Positions 11,367 to 21,722 of a stretch of DNA of 64,000 nucleotides are shown in pieces. This DNA is from Tigriopus japonicus (taxonomy: Eukaryota > Arthropoda > Copepoda > Harpacticoida > Harpacticidae): NCBI GenBank assembly GCA_010645155.1, contig JAAGOF010000023.1:366421-430420 (forward strand), written 5' to 3'. A program made the translations under genes and the position numbers. The notes under the pieces are model-generated. The model ran no database searches. It had not been told where the DNA came from and was given only the letters and a program-made list of their open reading frames with translations. Position 1 is the stretch's first letter; the number at the start of each line of letters is the position of its first letter.

Positions 11367-13886
11367 GTGAGAACATACTTTTCGTTGGCGAAGGCCAAGT
11401 AATGTGTTCGACAAACGTCCTATTTTCTTTGCTTCCTCAATTTCTCCGCCCAACTGATACCCATTCTTAAAATGAGGGCATAGAGCGCTTTAGTTCTAGA
11501 AGCAATGCCAAAGTCGTATTCATTCAATCAGCCAATCCAAACGGGGATATGACAAATTGTAAAGAGACGTGGATACTCAATTTACGGACCGCCAAAGGTG
11601 AAAAGGTGGCTTGAAGATTGTTTTTTTTTTCGTTGGAGCTTCACATTAGTACAAAACATGGTCTAAGAGTACAAGTAACAGCAAACTAATTTAAGAAGTT
11701 CCTCTCAAACAATAAAACAATTTGCAAGACATTGGTAGCTACTATGTACTTCAAATAGAGAAGAGAGAGAGACACGTAGTTTCTGCTTTGGTCAATCCTA
11801 GCAAGTAATAACTCCGCCCATGCTAAAAACTGCAATTCCAAGCCACAAGAGCACATGGCCTGATGTGGCTCAAAGCTAGCAGTAATCTTTTTCAGAAAGA
11901 CCATTCTCGCATTAACGTTGGAGCGGGGTTTTCTGTACACATGTTACAAGTTTTTCAGCTCATTTGCAGCTCATTGCTTCGCGCACTTGGGAGTCAAATG
12001 TCATAAATAACGAGTCGAGTTCAGACTCATATTTCAGCCATTCATAATAAAAAAAACTGCTGAGAAACAGTGAGATTGAATTGCTTTTAATGATGGTTGG
12101 ATCCCTAATATCACGGTTGGAAATACCTCTAGTAGTGGGATTAAAACGCGGATATTGATGATCCGCAATGAAAAATAGCGTGGAATGTTCCGGTTAAATT
12201 GGATTAGGGAATGTGTCCTAATATTGGGCCACTGGTTTTGCTGTTGAGGCCTCTCTCAACATTGATGCCCACTCTCTGGCGATGTCTAGAGCGATAATTA
12301 AAGCTGAAATGAGCTCGAAATTGGAGTCGTACCAAAAAAGCAGGAAATGGAGTGAATTGCTGTGAGTTTGGCCAACTCAAATTCCACTTGGAGTGCCCAC
12401 CGGTATCTATCGACCATTCTCTTGTTTGCGAACAGTTTGTTTATTGGCGCTTGGCACCAAACCACTGGGATCCTTTTTTTCAATCGATTGAAATATTACT
12501 TCTTGGTGCGTCTAAAAGCCATTTATTGTACAGTGGGGTATGACACTTGAAACATATGACTGCAAATCCAACAAAAGCCCTGTTACTAAGACATGGCTGA
12601 TTACACGCAGGGGTGTAATTTTGACACTTTTTCATAGAAGTAAAACTTCTTGCCCCGCCATGGATTTCTGCTTGAATGAACAATTCAGATGAGAGGTAAT
12701 TTCACGCTAAGATGTTGAAAACTGGATAGTGCTCTGCTTGAAGAGATGAAGGCGAAAAAAATACCGCAACGGTCTCTTGTTCGCACAATTCCAAGACACA
12801 TTCCACCATATTTACTTAATGGAATGGCTTGTTTGGTTAAAGAACGCCTTATAGGTGTTACATAAATACATGGTGATAGAATTGCCGCCCAACGTTGTGC
12901 TCATCCATGACTTATCGTTGCCAAACTTTCGTGCAATAACCTACCACCAATAACTAGTTCTCCTACGTTGCAAAAACGATTTGCATGCTTTGATCTCTGT
13001 CTCCAATCTGTGCAAAATGACTTTAAAAAACCAAAGACCTAGGAACGACCACATAGCGACATCATCAATATCATCATGGCATACTGAAACAGTACAGTCC
13101 ATGTGTTAAAGCCAACGCAATGAGCCAAGAAGCTTCCAACATTGCCACTTCTGTCCTCTGTCCGTGATTGTGGAGATGGTTGACCGGTGCTGTTGATGTC
13201 GAGTCCACCCACCCGTGCCCAAAAACTCCACCCAAGTCATCCTTTCAGGGCGCCCACCCAAATTTTATCCCATTGATTTGGCAAAATTCGATTCTTTTGA
13301 GTGAAGGAAGACTGACTGCCAACAACCATCCTGATGATCTAATAGAGTTCCGATGGCGTCAACACAGGAAATGTGTTCCAACCCATGTTCGGATTTTTTT
13401 GCACTTATGAAGTAATTTCAAGATCACGGAGGTTTTGTCATCGATTCACCTTGGCACCCTGCCGATCATCTCCAGCTCCAAATATGTTAATTAGACGCGA
13501 GACAATGGAACTGGAAACATGTGAACTTCTCGATTCGCGAGGGGATGATCAGTTTGATCACATACGCACACATCCATTCATGATTCACTGATGATATTTC
13601 ATGTGTGGGTGGGCCAAGGATTCAGAGCATGTAGTAGAGCGATGACGCTTGTCTAAACGTAGTTTTTAAAAACAGCAACGAGTCAATCCCCACATCACTT
13701 TAGTTGAAGTTCGATTCAATCGAGTCCTGGCAAATTGCCAAGAGACTTTACATCTCATTCGTTTTTTTGTTTGTTTTAATTAGCATCTGTTAAAAACTGG
13801 GGTGTACCCTCATTTTTAAGCTGATAACGAATGTAAGGTCCGAGTGGTCGATTGGATTTTAACTTTGGACCTTCATCTCTTTTCAG
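11367..13886. other. Intronic stretch, no gene seen
   Basis: This is intron between the alternative first exon and 13887. It is AT-rich with short open frames that have no motif and no convincing splice pairs. Two similar GGGGT...GACACTT blocks lie at about 12535-12550 and 12611-12630, too short to call. Confidence 0.45.
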
Positions 13887-14044
13887 GGAGATTCAAGTCG
13901 CGAGTGGAGAATGGATCAAGGAACACATGTCTCACTCAGGGGTGATCCAAGTCAAGAAGAAGAATTCTCGGCATTACGTTCCAACCACACCGGTCGACCT
14001 CATCAAAAGCAACAAGAACATCAAGCGATCTTGGACCATTTCAA
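13887..14044 (+). CDS. btsz: Slp/bitesize exon: second half of the Rab-binding domain
   Basis: This exon encodes the segment after the zinc finger that packs against the Rab surface in Slp and rabphilin effectors. The visible motif is EIQVASGEWIKEHM, corresponding to the family's SGxWF box, with Phe replaced by Ile here. A basic tail follows (VKKKNSRHYVPTTPV, then KSNKNIKRSW). The acceptor is TCTTTTCAG at 13886 and the donor GTAGGT at 14045. It completes the codon left open by either 4746 or 11366, and ends one base into a codon. That exit phase fits acceptors at 14874, 16024, 24666 and 60552, so this exon is the common entry to every isoform I can build. It is shared by forms with and without the zinc finger. 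Confidence 0.84.
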
Positions 14045-14873
14045 GTAGGTTTTTAAGTGCCACGTTTATCCATCAATTTTGATATTCGATGAAGGCTGTT
14101 AAAAAATGGAAAAATGTGACCATATTAACATGCAAACAGAACTTTTTGTCCATCTGCTCCAATTTGGATGTTCACGAAGTAATTATAATAATCACATGTT
14201 TGATAACCAACTCGCCGATTCAAGTACAGTTGGGATAGGCCTGCCAAATTTTAGAGTCCATCACATCCACCGATGATTTTTTACTTGAGCAAATATTGCT
14301 ATGGCTCAATTTCCTTCACAATTCGCGTGAGACGTCCGCCGTTCGGATTTTGCCATTTTTCTTGACACGCACTTCAACTTGAGGTATTCATCTATATCCC
14401 CCATTCTGTTCTAAACATGAAATAAGACCGGTCAAAGTGTTCAAGCACCTTTAAAAGTCAAGAGCGAGGGTTGGCCCTATAAATTTCGATGTGGTTCAAC
14501 ATGATCACCACTATATGGTGGACAAGAAACAAAAGAACCATTTGCACGCCGAAAAAGAACACCCGTCTTTCTCAAACCTCAAATGGCATTTAAGCACTGG
14601 AACAATTAAACTCAATCGGAGCGTTTTTACGGCCCAAAAGCAACTCTTTCCACTAATGAGTTGATTACGTGGCGAATTTTAGGGACAGTGAAAAACGATC
14701 TACATATCAAGTTCTAGGGCGGGCTTTGTGGGCTCAATCCTTGATTTTATGACGCCAATATATCTGGGTTCATTTGTCAGTGAATGAGACCAATGAGATA
14801 TTTGGGCCATTGCCTTTGTTTTGAACCTGTTGAATGATAAGCGGTACAGTTGAAGTAAAACGAATCATTTCAG
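14045..14873. other. Intron of the Slp gene
   Basis: A GT-AG intron of 829 bp. Nothing beyond splice sites was recognised. Confidence 0.6.
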
Positions 14874-15451
14874 ATCCAAGTGGGACTGGTGGTCCTCAAA
14901 TTCAGGCCAGAAGTCAATCGGACCCGCGGAACCCATTCAGCGACGACCCTCGGCTACCTCCTCCCAAAATTGCGCCACCTTTATTTCTAAACATTCCTCC
15001 TCCACCCACCACTTCCCCACCTCCAATCCCAACCAATCCGAGATATGTGCCGGCATTCCAGCCCCCAGGGGTCATGCCCCGCAGAAACATACCACTCAGA
15101 TCTCAATCGATGTCGACGGCGGATCATTCCACCAGATTCTATCCTCCCAGGCGTCCTCCGATGGAAAGGGTGGAATTGGCAGACACAGACACTGACCTCA
15201 TGGATCCGAGGAAGTATCGAACCCTAGAGGGTGTGATTGGCCGTGGAAGAGGTGGACAAACCATCATCACTCATCCGGAAAATGGCGGGTACAACACCAA
15301 CAGTTTAGAGCGAGGAATGAGGCGACGTCTGCCAGATATTCCGCCGTCCAGGAGTCTGCCTCGACCGGCGAAACGAGGACAGAGTGACTCGAGGAGTAGA
15401 GATAGAAACGGCGACCAAAAACGATCCCAAAGCTTCGGCAACGAATTAGAG
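14874..15451 (+). CDS. btsz: Slp/bitesize linker exon, proline-rich
   Basis: This exon encodes 192 residues of disordered linker directly after the Rab-binding domain. It has a strong proline-rich tract (PPPKIAPPLFLNIPPPPTT, then SPPPIPTNPRY), a typical docking site for SH3, WW or EVH1 domains. It also has repeated RSQS motifs, which look like basophilic kinase or 14-3-3 sites, and an Arg-rich end. The acceptor is ATTTCAG at 14873 and the donor is GAG|GTAGGA at 15452. It enters with two bases to complete the codon from 14044 (A|AT) and leaves in phase 0, joining 15727 (GAT) without a gap. Because exit phase is 0, it could also splice to 59624. The partner-binding roles are inferred from composition only. 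Confidence 0.82.
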
Positions 15452-15726
15452 GTAGGACCGTAAATGTTAAAGAAAATAATGGTGAAAACGTTTTAGCTGC
15501 TGCATTTAAGTCTTGGGTATTCAAAATAATTAGGATAATTTTTAAACTTTTTTAGGGTTACCAGTAGTACTAATACTAATCTATCAATATTTTTGAAGAA
15601 ATTCAAATTAAATGCTATTTTGTTCTTTAGAATAAACTTCCACAAAAAAAAAAAAAAAAACGTAAAAGTCAAGTGCTAGGTTGCGGGATTTTCATAAACT
15701 AAGTATCGGTTCTTTTGTTTTTAAAG

Positions 15727-15931
15727 GATTCCCGCCGTGGAAATAACCTTTACATCTCTGAAGCGTCCAATGTAAAGGATAATTCCAAAAGCAAAGAGGG
15801 GCGTGTTGTTCGCGAACCAACGCCTGATTATGACGGTTCCTCCTTAATCGGAGACCCAATTTTGTCAGAGTTAAAGAAAGAGAACAAACATCATGGAAGT
15901 AAAAGTTTGTCGGATACCGAACGATCACATG
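15727..15931 (+). CDS. btsz: Slp/bitesize linker exon
   Basis: This exon encodes 68 hydrophilic residues (DSRRGNNLYISEASNVKDN... to SLSDTERSH) rich in Lys, Ser and acidic residues, with no domain. It follows an AT-rich intron that contains a run of 19 adenines at about 15642-15660. The acceptor is TTTTAAAG at 15726 and the donor GTAAGA at 15932. It enters in phase 0 and exits after one base (G). From here the transcript can go to 16024 (G|AG, Glu), which leads to the short isoform, or to the giant exon at 24666 (G|GT, Gly). Both preserve frame, so 15931 is the likely branching donor. Confidence 0.8.
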
Positions 15932-16023
15932 GTAAGAATATATATAACTAATTACCACTATTTACGGTGATGGCCTTTTGCATGCTCGCTTTACTCTCCT
16001 AATACTCTATTTCTAACACACAG

Positions 16024-16409
16024 AGGTGTATTTTGCTGACAACATTGCTTCAACCACTGCTCCTGACAGCGTATCTGCAAATTTCTTGGGCGTACCAGAT
16101 TATCATCCTTTGGATTTGGCCTATACAGTAATCGAAGAGCGACCCGAGGATGAGGCTTTGGCCACTGAATCCGAGGACAATTGCTCTGTTTTAGGTCAAT
16201 CAACACACCCATCTATTTCGCAAGCTTCTTGCCCCTCCTCGAAGCCTTTGGTCTTAATTCAAACTTGGAATGAGAGGCAAGGCATTGAAGAACCTTCGTT
16301 TTCTCGAGGGTCGAGCATTCGGAGTGGCCTTCGGAGTAAACGAGGGAGCCGAAGGAACTCCCAAGTGATCAATGAGCCATCATTGCCTTTGGATCCCACC
16401 TCGCAGAAG
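16024..16409 (+). CDS. btsz: Slp/bitesize linker exon leading to the short isoform
   Basis: This exon encodes 128 residues (EVYFADNIASTTAPDSV... to LPLDPTSQK) with an acidic middle (IEERPEDEALATESEDN) and a basic, Ser-rich end (RSGLRSKRGSRRNSQ). The acceptor is ACACACAG at 16023 and the donor AAG|GTAGAT at 16410. It enters by completing the codon from 15931 and exits in phase 0. The exit fits the terminal exon at 16519 or the distant exon at 59624. The intron after it contains a perfect 19-bp hairpin. No conserved domain is recognised. Codon content and continuous phase make it a sound exon call. Confidence 0.75.
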
Positions 16410-16412
16410 GTA

Positions 16413-16498
16413 GATGGAGTTAACAAAGACATTGGAAGTTGATCTTGGTGATTACAAATGGTAGATTGCAAATCTAGATTGTCTTTGTTAACTCCATC
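16413..16498 (+). repeat. Perfect 19-bp inverted repeat inside a 109-bp intron
   Basis: The arms at 16413-16431 (GATGGAGTTAACAAAGACA) and 16480-16498 (its exact reverse complement) flank a 48-base loop. The 5' splice site lies three bases before the stem and the 3' splice site 20 bases after it, so folding would bring both sites together. This is directly visible; a role in splicing is inference. Confidence 0.85.
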
Positions 16499-16518
16499 CA
16501 TCCACTGCTCCATTCAAG

Positions 16519-16761
16519 TCTCACGAGTCATTCTCCTCCGTGACTTCTCCGACGACCTCTTCGATCTCATCGCCTTCACTAATGAGCGGCTCTTCAGGAA
16601 ACCCCCCGAACTCCTTGGAGGTATTGCCGTCAATCGTCCAATCTGAAGATACGGGATTAGATTTCTCAAACTCCTTGAATCGGAGTGATTCGAATATTAC
16701 CCGATCTAGTTATAGCTTGGACAACACTTCTTTGGATGCTTCTGACATTTCTTATTTCTAG
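16519..16761 (+). CDS. btsz: Terminal coding exon of a short Slp isoform
   Basis: This exon encodes the last 80 residues of a short product: a Ser/Thr-rich stretch (SHESFSSVTSPTTSSISSPS) and then an Asn/Ser/Asp-rich tail ending in DASDISYF and a TAG at 16759-16761. The acceptor is CCATTCAAG at 16518, preceded by a weak pyrimidine tract. Entry in phase 0 matches the donor at 16409. With the alternative first exon at 11005 the whole product would be 643 residues, with no C2 domains. An AATAAA follows seven bases after the stop. The form would keep the N-terminal and linker parts only. It is possible that the frame is read only in some tissues, or that this exon is skipped in favour of 24666. 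Confidence 0.66.
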   Translation, partial: SHESFSSVTSPTTSSISSPSLMSGSSGNPPNSLEVLPSIVQSEDTGLDFSNSLNRSDSNITRSSYSLDNTSLDASDISYF

Positions 16762-16768
16762 TAGTTTA

Positions 16769-16774
16769 AATAAA
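16769..16774 (+). terminator. Poly(A) signal of the short isoform
   Basis: A canonical AATAAA lies seven bases after the TAG of the terminal exon, followed by a T/GT-rich stretch (TTCTGTTCTTGCTTGC at about 16791-16806) of the kind found downstream of cleavage sites. Confidence 0.55.
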
Positions 16775-17399
16775 GCTCGGTGACGTGGCCTTCTGTTCTT
16801 GCTTGCTCTTTCAAACTAAGAAAACTAAAAAAATTGGAAACTAACCATAAAACTGTTGATTTGTGACAAGAGGTTAATCATACTCAAAACGATGATATTT
16901 AGTTCAAAGAATGTGAATTTAACTCTCGATAGCTTTCCTATCGCAAAATTGCCTCCTCACAAGGAAAAAACTTGCTCTGGCGCAAATGATGAAATGAGGA
17001 GAATTTTCAAGTATGTTACTGATATAATTCCATCCAATTCTCAAATCATCAGTTCCTTTTGGAACGCCATTTAAATACCTTAAAAGAGCAAAGATACCGG
17101 CAAACAGACATGGGTTTATGTCACACCGTGTCTCCGATTTTAGCCAAATTTCTTGAGAAAAAATGGACACATGTACGCTGTTTTCGAAAATACCTGTTAC
17201 GGGAAAAATCGTCGTTGCCTTAAAATTGAGCTCGGTTTCAGTTAAAATATCTTTTGTAACTCTCCAAGCCAAGTGTGTGCCAAATCATATTTAATAAATG
17301 TAAGTGTCATGTATGGTTTCAAACACCCGTTATAGATGATATACTGTAGTAAGCTGTGTCGCTACTTGATAAAGCCCCTGTATACCTATGCGATATAAC
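16775..17399. other. Non-coding stretch after the short-isoform end
   Basis: AT-rich sequence with no recognisable gene. For longer transcripts this is intron. Confidence 0.45.
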
Positions 17400-18033
17400 T
17401 AGGGAGCGGACCAAGAGGTTGTGAAAGCGACCAAAAAAGTTAACTTTATTAACCGACAAAATAGTTGGTCTGAAAAATGAAAATTCTACGGGTGCGTTTT
17501 GAAAATCTGGGGCTCTATTTAAAGGATTTTTTGTGAAGGAATAACTGTTTTTAGATACAGTCTACTCACATTTTTTTGGACTAGTTGCGGTTTTTACTAC
17601 CGCTACAAGGAATGTGATTCCCTGTAAAAAGGAAAATAATAATTTAAACAATTAATATTTTTACAAAATTTGGTCTACCAACAAGTTACTGATGGCAGAT
17701 CTGTAATACACTTGAATTGTGGGTTGATCAGGAATTGTATTTCAAAAAATAGAAACTAGCAAGAATTTAAGCACAAAAGTGTAGAATTCAAATTTCTTAA
17801 TGGTAAGGAAACATTTCGTTTTTTTCTGAAATCTATAAAAGATCGAAAAAAAGTTAGAAAATTCAGAAAAAAATCAAGAAGAAGAAATATCCACCAAAAT
17901 ATGACTTTCCAGAACAATGTGCAAAATGGTTAAAAAATCGCTGGAATTCACGAAATAGGTAAAAATGCTCAAAAGTGGGAAAATAGTTAGGAACTTAAAT
18001 TTTAGCTAGAAATTTTTTTTCTTCCACTCCCTA
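17400..18033 (+). mobile_element. Non-autonomous hAT-type element (634 bp)
   Basis: The ends are inverted repeats: TAGGGAGCGGA at the left and, read from the right, TAGGGAGTGGA (10 of 11 match). Flanking octamers GATATAAC (17392-17399) and GATGTAAA (18034-18041) match at 6 of 8 positions, as expected for an old 8-bp hAT target duplication. The interior is very AT-rich, with no transposase. It contains a palindromic motif that recurs near 38.9 kb. Confidence 0.6.
17584..17633 (+). repeat. Dispersed 50-bp motif, copy 1
   Basis: GTTGCGG, then about 10 bases, then GCTACAAGGAATGTGATTCC. It is about 80 % alike by eye to 38882-38931. It lies inside the hAT element, so the motif is probably part of that family. 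Confidence 0.6.
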
Positions 18034-18061
18034 GATGTAAAGTACCCCATAATCGCTTCCA

Positions 18062-18334
18062 CGAGGCACCTTCTCGATTGCGGCAACAAAAGCTGGTTGT
18101 TTGGCAGTTTCTGGCCCGTTTCATTGTCCATTTCTTGTGTTTTGTAGATGATCACCTTTTGTATCTGCTACTTTCTATCTTGAGAAATTTGGTAGCAATT
18201 ATGACATGGTCGTTGTCTTCTTGAACGGACCTGAGGCTAATGAACTGACGGTTGAACAAGAATTCATCAAGGGTTTGCTCTGGCATTGACTTGAAGAGCG
18301 GCCAATTGGAAGCCTCTAATGGATGGATGGTCAT
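18062..18334 (-). pseudogene. Coding-like fragment, unknown family
   Basis: On the minus strand a frame reads MTIHPLEASNWPLFKSM... QFISLRSVQEDNDHVIIATKFL. After a shift of frame near 18155 a second protein-like segment follows (VIIYKTQEMDNETGQKLP). It lies just right of a hAT element. Composition is protein-like and uneven for random DNA, but I do not recognise a family. It may be a remnant of a retrocopy or transposon gene, or chance. Confidence 0.22.
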
Positions 18335-19755
18335 TCCCAGAAGAACCCTTCTGCTTGGAAAGGGTTGGTCACAAAAGATTTAAAAATCGTTGAGAACTTT
18401 TTCATGCGTACAGTACAATAAACATTAAGGCAAAAAAGTATTGATAGGTTCAAATCTAAGAAGTTTACATGTGAAAGTACACTTGCTGAATAAGGGAATC
18501 TAGTACCTTCCTTCTTTGCATGAGAACATCTCTGTTTCTCTTTCTTTTAGCGAAGTGAAATGTATAGTACATATACTATCACAAAATACTCCTACTTTCT
18601 CATCTATTCCCGTAAACGGCATTTATTCCAGACACTATCTTGGATTATAGAGCATTGGGCTTTTACACTAGTGTAGCCAAGGAGACCAAAATCAAATCAA
18701 GTTGTAAATCCAATTATCAATCCACTTCATTCTTGTCTTGAAGGAGAGTGTGAGACCTCTAGGCCCACAGATTTTGGTGTAACCACGATGTGGTCGGGCG
18801 TGTGTCTCCCCAATTTGTGGGATTTTGATGAATTCGATGATTTACAATAAATACCCAGGCATTGTTGCGCAAGTCTTGGAGAGAAATTCAAAATCCAGTT
18901 TTCACCAAAGCAGGTATACATATAAAAAAAAATTGCTTAAATGACATGCAAGAGGATCATTTGTCCAAGGATTCGCGGTCATTGCCAGTTCGACGATATT
19001 GTTCAATAATCAGACGTGATGATGAAGCCTGAATTTCAAAACAGGATTGAAATAGATCATTTGTTCATGACTACTTGGACAAAAACACTCTCTTATTACC
19101 AAATTGAATGACCAAGAACCAAGAACAAAAAAATACGTCGTTTAGCATACATTCAAGGATGAAAGCTTGTTGTTTGTTTATCCAAGGGTTTACCTGATGT
19201 TCCAAATGAGGGCCTCTGATTTGTTGTTTTGGGCCGCAATGTTTGTTTACCCTTGACGTAAACCTGTCAAAATAAAGAAGGGAAGTTAAGGAAGTTCGGC
19301 AAGGTCAATTGATTTGAATTCGTTTCATTTTGGCAGCTATTTCTCTAATAGTTTTTAAATCTGTTCTATTTTGAACGCATAAAAGCAATAGAAAATGACA
19401 GCATTCCTCCTCGATCGAGGGTTAGATTGAATTGATTTAATAGAGGGTCTTCCGCAAGGTGCCAAATTTCACCACCACGAGATTGAAAACCATTTATCAA
19501 CGCTTGGCCTCTCGTCCGGAAATATTTTCGCTCGTTCCCAGGAGTCCCAAGTCTAGGATGACTCTTCAGTCTCGAAAATCAATCCGATTTTGATAGTTGT
19601 TCTAGCCTTTTATGGTTCTCTAATACTGAATGAATTCACTTGGTTTTGTACATAGTTATGCGATCCTTGGGGTCTCATTTGCATTTCAAATTAGTCCCTC
19701 TCGCTTTGGCGGCTTCAGATGTGAATCTGGTTGTCATTCATCATAGGAAAGATTA
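18335..19755. other. Intronic stretch, no gene seen
   Basis: AT-rich sequence with short frames only. Nothing specific recognised. Confidence 0.4.
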
Positions 19756-20148
19756 CGGTGTGATCTCTATCATTACATGTCATGGATGGTGGAACATGGC
19801 CGCATTATCAATTTGTTCTTTGAGACACTTCATGGCTTGTACTTTGAGTTCTTTGTTAACGGACTCTTCCAATTTATTAGCAACTAGCAACTCCCAAGAA
19901 CTGCACTCCACAATTTGCCAAAGCTTGTCCTGATTTTCTGGGAAACCTCAAAAGTGCTTAGTTTCGCCTTCACTTTCCACTAAAACCGTACGTAAACTTG
20001 TGAGTTGGTGTCCATTGAATTCGTCGGTAAGTCTAATTTCATATCTCATATCGAGTTCCATTCCATTGGGTCCTTCAATGAGAACGATGCTCTTAGTCTG
20101 AGCTCATTCAAGAGAGCGGAGTTCGAATTTCTCTTTGAGAAATGACAT
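19756..20148 (-). pseudogene. Decayed coding copy, unknown protein
   Basis: Reading the minus strand from an ATG at 20148, a single frame gives long protein-like blocks: MSFLKEKFELRSLE, SIVLIEGPNGMELDMRYEIR, LTDEFNGHQLTSLRTVLVES, then DKLWQIVECSSWELLVANKL and LEESVNKELKVQAMKCLKEQ. The blocks are interrupted by at least three in-frame TGA codons. The amphipathic pattern and lack of introns suggest a processed or decayed gene copy. I do not recognise the parent. It lies in an intron of the Slp gene. Stops in every block make a functional protein unlikely. Confidence 0.42.
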
Positions 20149-21167
20149 GACCCGCCGTCTTCAGATCATGGCGAACTCACACGGTACGTAGAGTGCAGTA
20201 CTGACGGAGTCGAAACTCCATGTGAACTCACTCTTGGTCTCATTTACAGCCATACTTAACGAAAAGGGGATATCTCTTTTTTGAAATGTAGATGGTTCGT
20301 GTCTTATTTTTGAACCAGGAAGAGAACGAGGAAAAGGTTTTTTTTTGTTGTTGCAAGTTTTACTTCATTGCAATTTGGCTAAAAAATAGTTAGTACGACA
20401 TTGTTATAGTTCTTGAAAAGTGGAACAATTGACAATTTTTTGGTGTGAATATTAACAAAGCAGGACCCACTTGTCAAATTATGTCAAGGGAAGTCCATTA
20501 AAATACCGACTGTCATCAGGTTTGAGGAGTTCACGCATGCTAGAGATGTTTACACTATCTGGGAATCCGTTGAAACCATTTTAATAAATATGTCTGAAGC
20601 AATTTGGGATTGCTTTTGAAGTGAGAGAAGGCACAGGTATTGAACAACCCATTCACTATCATCGTCGTCATTATGAGGTTCAAGGGTTAAATGGATGTTT
20701 CTTGATGATCCATTCGCCCTCTAGGGTTCGAAAGTGAAAGTAGGGACAGGAAGCAATCTGTTCTTGTGCCGAAATAACGCCTCAAAGAAGCAATATAATT
20801 ACCCACGTGTGTCACTGCTAATGCCTCGATCAGACTTTCCTCCGGACCATTTCCTTTTATCAACTCGGGAAACGGAAATCTCCCACAGATTTTAACCCCC
20901 CTCCTCCCAAAGAAAACTCAAAATGTGAACGTTTTTCACCCCAAAGCAGAACAGGTGTTTGCTCAACATTTGTAAACGGATCTTAGATGAGGGGTTGGTT
21001 ACTTGCTTCTGAGCGAGGGTTGTAGTTTGAATGTTAATGTAAATGAAAGAAAAGTTTGAATATACCACAATCAAGTCAAGTTGGCAGTCATGAGGAAACT
21101 AAAAGTTCAAAATAGCTCGAATGTACGAAATCAGCCCAAATGAATCGCTCTCAAGGTCACTCATCAG
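20149..21167. other. Intronic stretch, no gene seen
   Basis: The part next to 20148 may be the 5' remnant of the decayed copy. The rest shows no supportable feature. Confidence 0.4.
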
Positions 21168-21722
21168 TAGGGTTAACAAGTTTTGGAAAAAATGCTGTCA
21201 AAAATTGTAATGTATATTGTTATACATTTGAGAAATAATGCAACAAAATTAATTTCTTTGTTATTTTATTTACACTTTTCTCATTAATTTCAGTACAAAC
21301 TGACCTTTTCCTATACTTCCATCATCTAAGAGTCTTACGTCATACGTTAGAATAAGCTAAATACTTATTTTTACAACTGTAATAAATCTTCCTTCCTTTT
21401 TCTATAATTTTGATTTTGCCCTCCTTTTTCCAGATCGTTCTGAAGGGAACAAGCAATTTCTCTCGATATTTTGAAATTTTCCCAATTTTGTATTTTGGCC
21501 AAACCCGCAGATTTTTGTAATTAAATTCTTATTGTCGCAATGTCGGCTTGCTACCTAACTTTGACTTTGCCTGATAAACTAACCCTTTTCCAGAAAATTT
21601 TCAACGCAGCAAGGAATGTTCTCACATTTTTTGAAAATTTCTTCATTTTTGTAATTTTGGTCAAAACTCAAGGTTTTGTAATTACATTGTAAAATGTAAT
21701 TTAAAGCAATCTGTTAGCCCTG
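21168..21722 (+). mobile_element. Non-autonomous hAT-type element (555 bp) with internal duplication
   Basis: The left end is TAGGGTTAACA; the right end, read inward, is CAGGGCTAACA (9 of 11). Flanking octamers CTCATCAG (21160-21167) and GTCATCAG (21723-21730) match at 7 of 8, a near-intact 8-bp hAT target duplication. The interior is AT-rich with no transposase frame. Two related internal blocks, about 21425-21535 and 21592-21690, share the order TTTTCCAGA, AAGCAA/AAGGAA, TTTTGAAA, TTTTG(G)...TTTTGTAATTA, indicating an internal tandem duplication. Confidence 0.66.
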
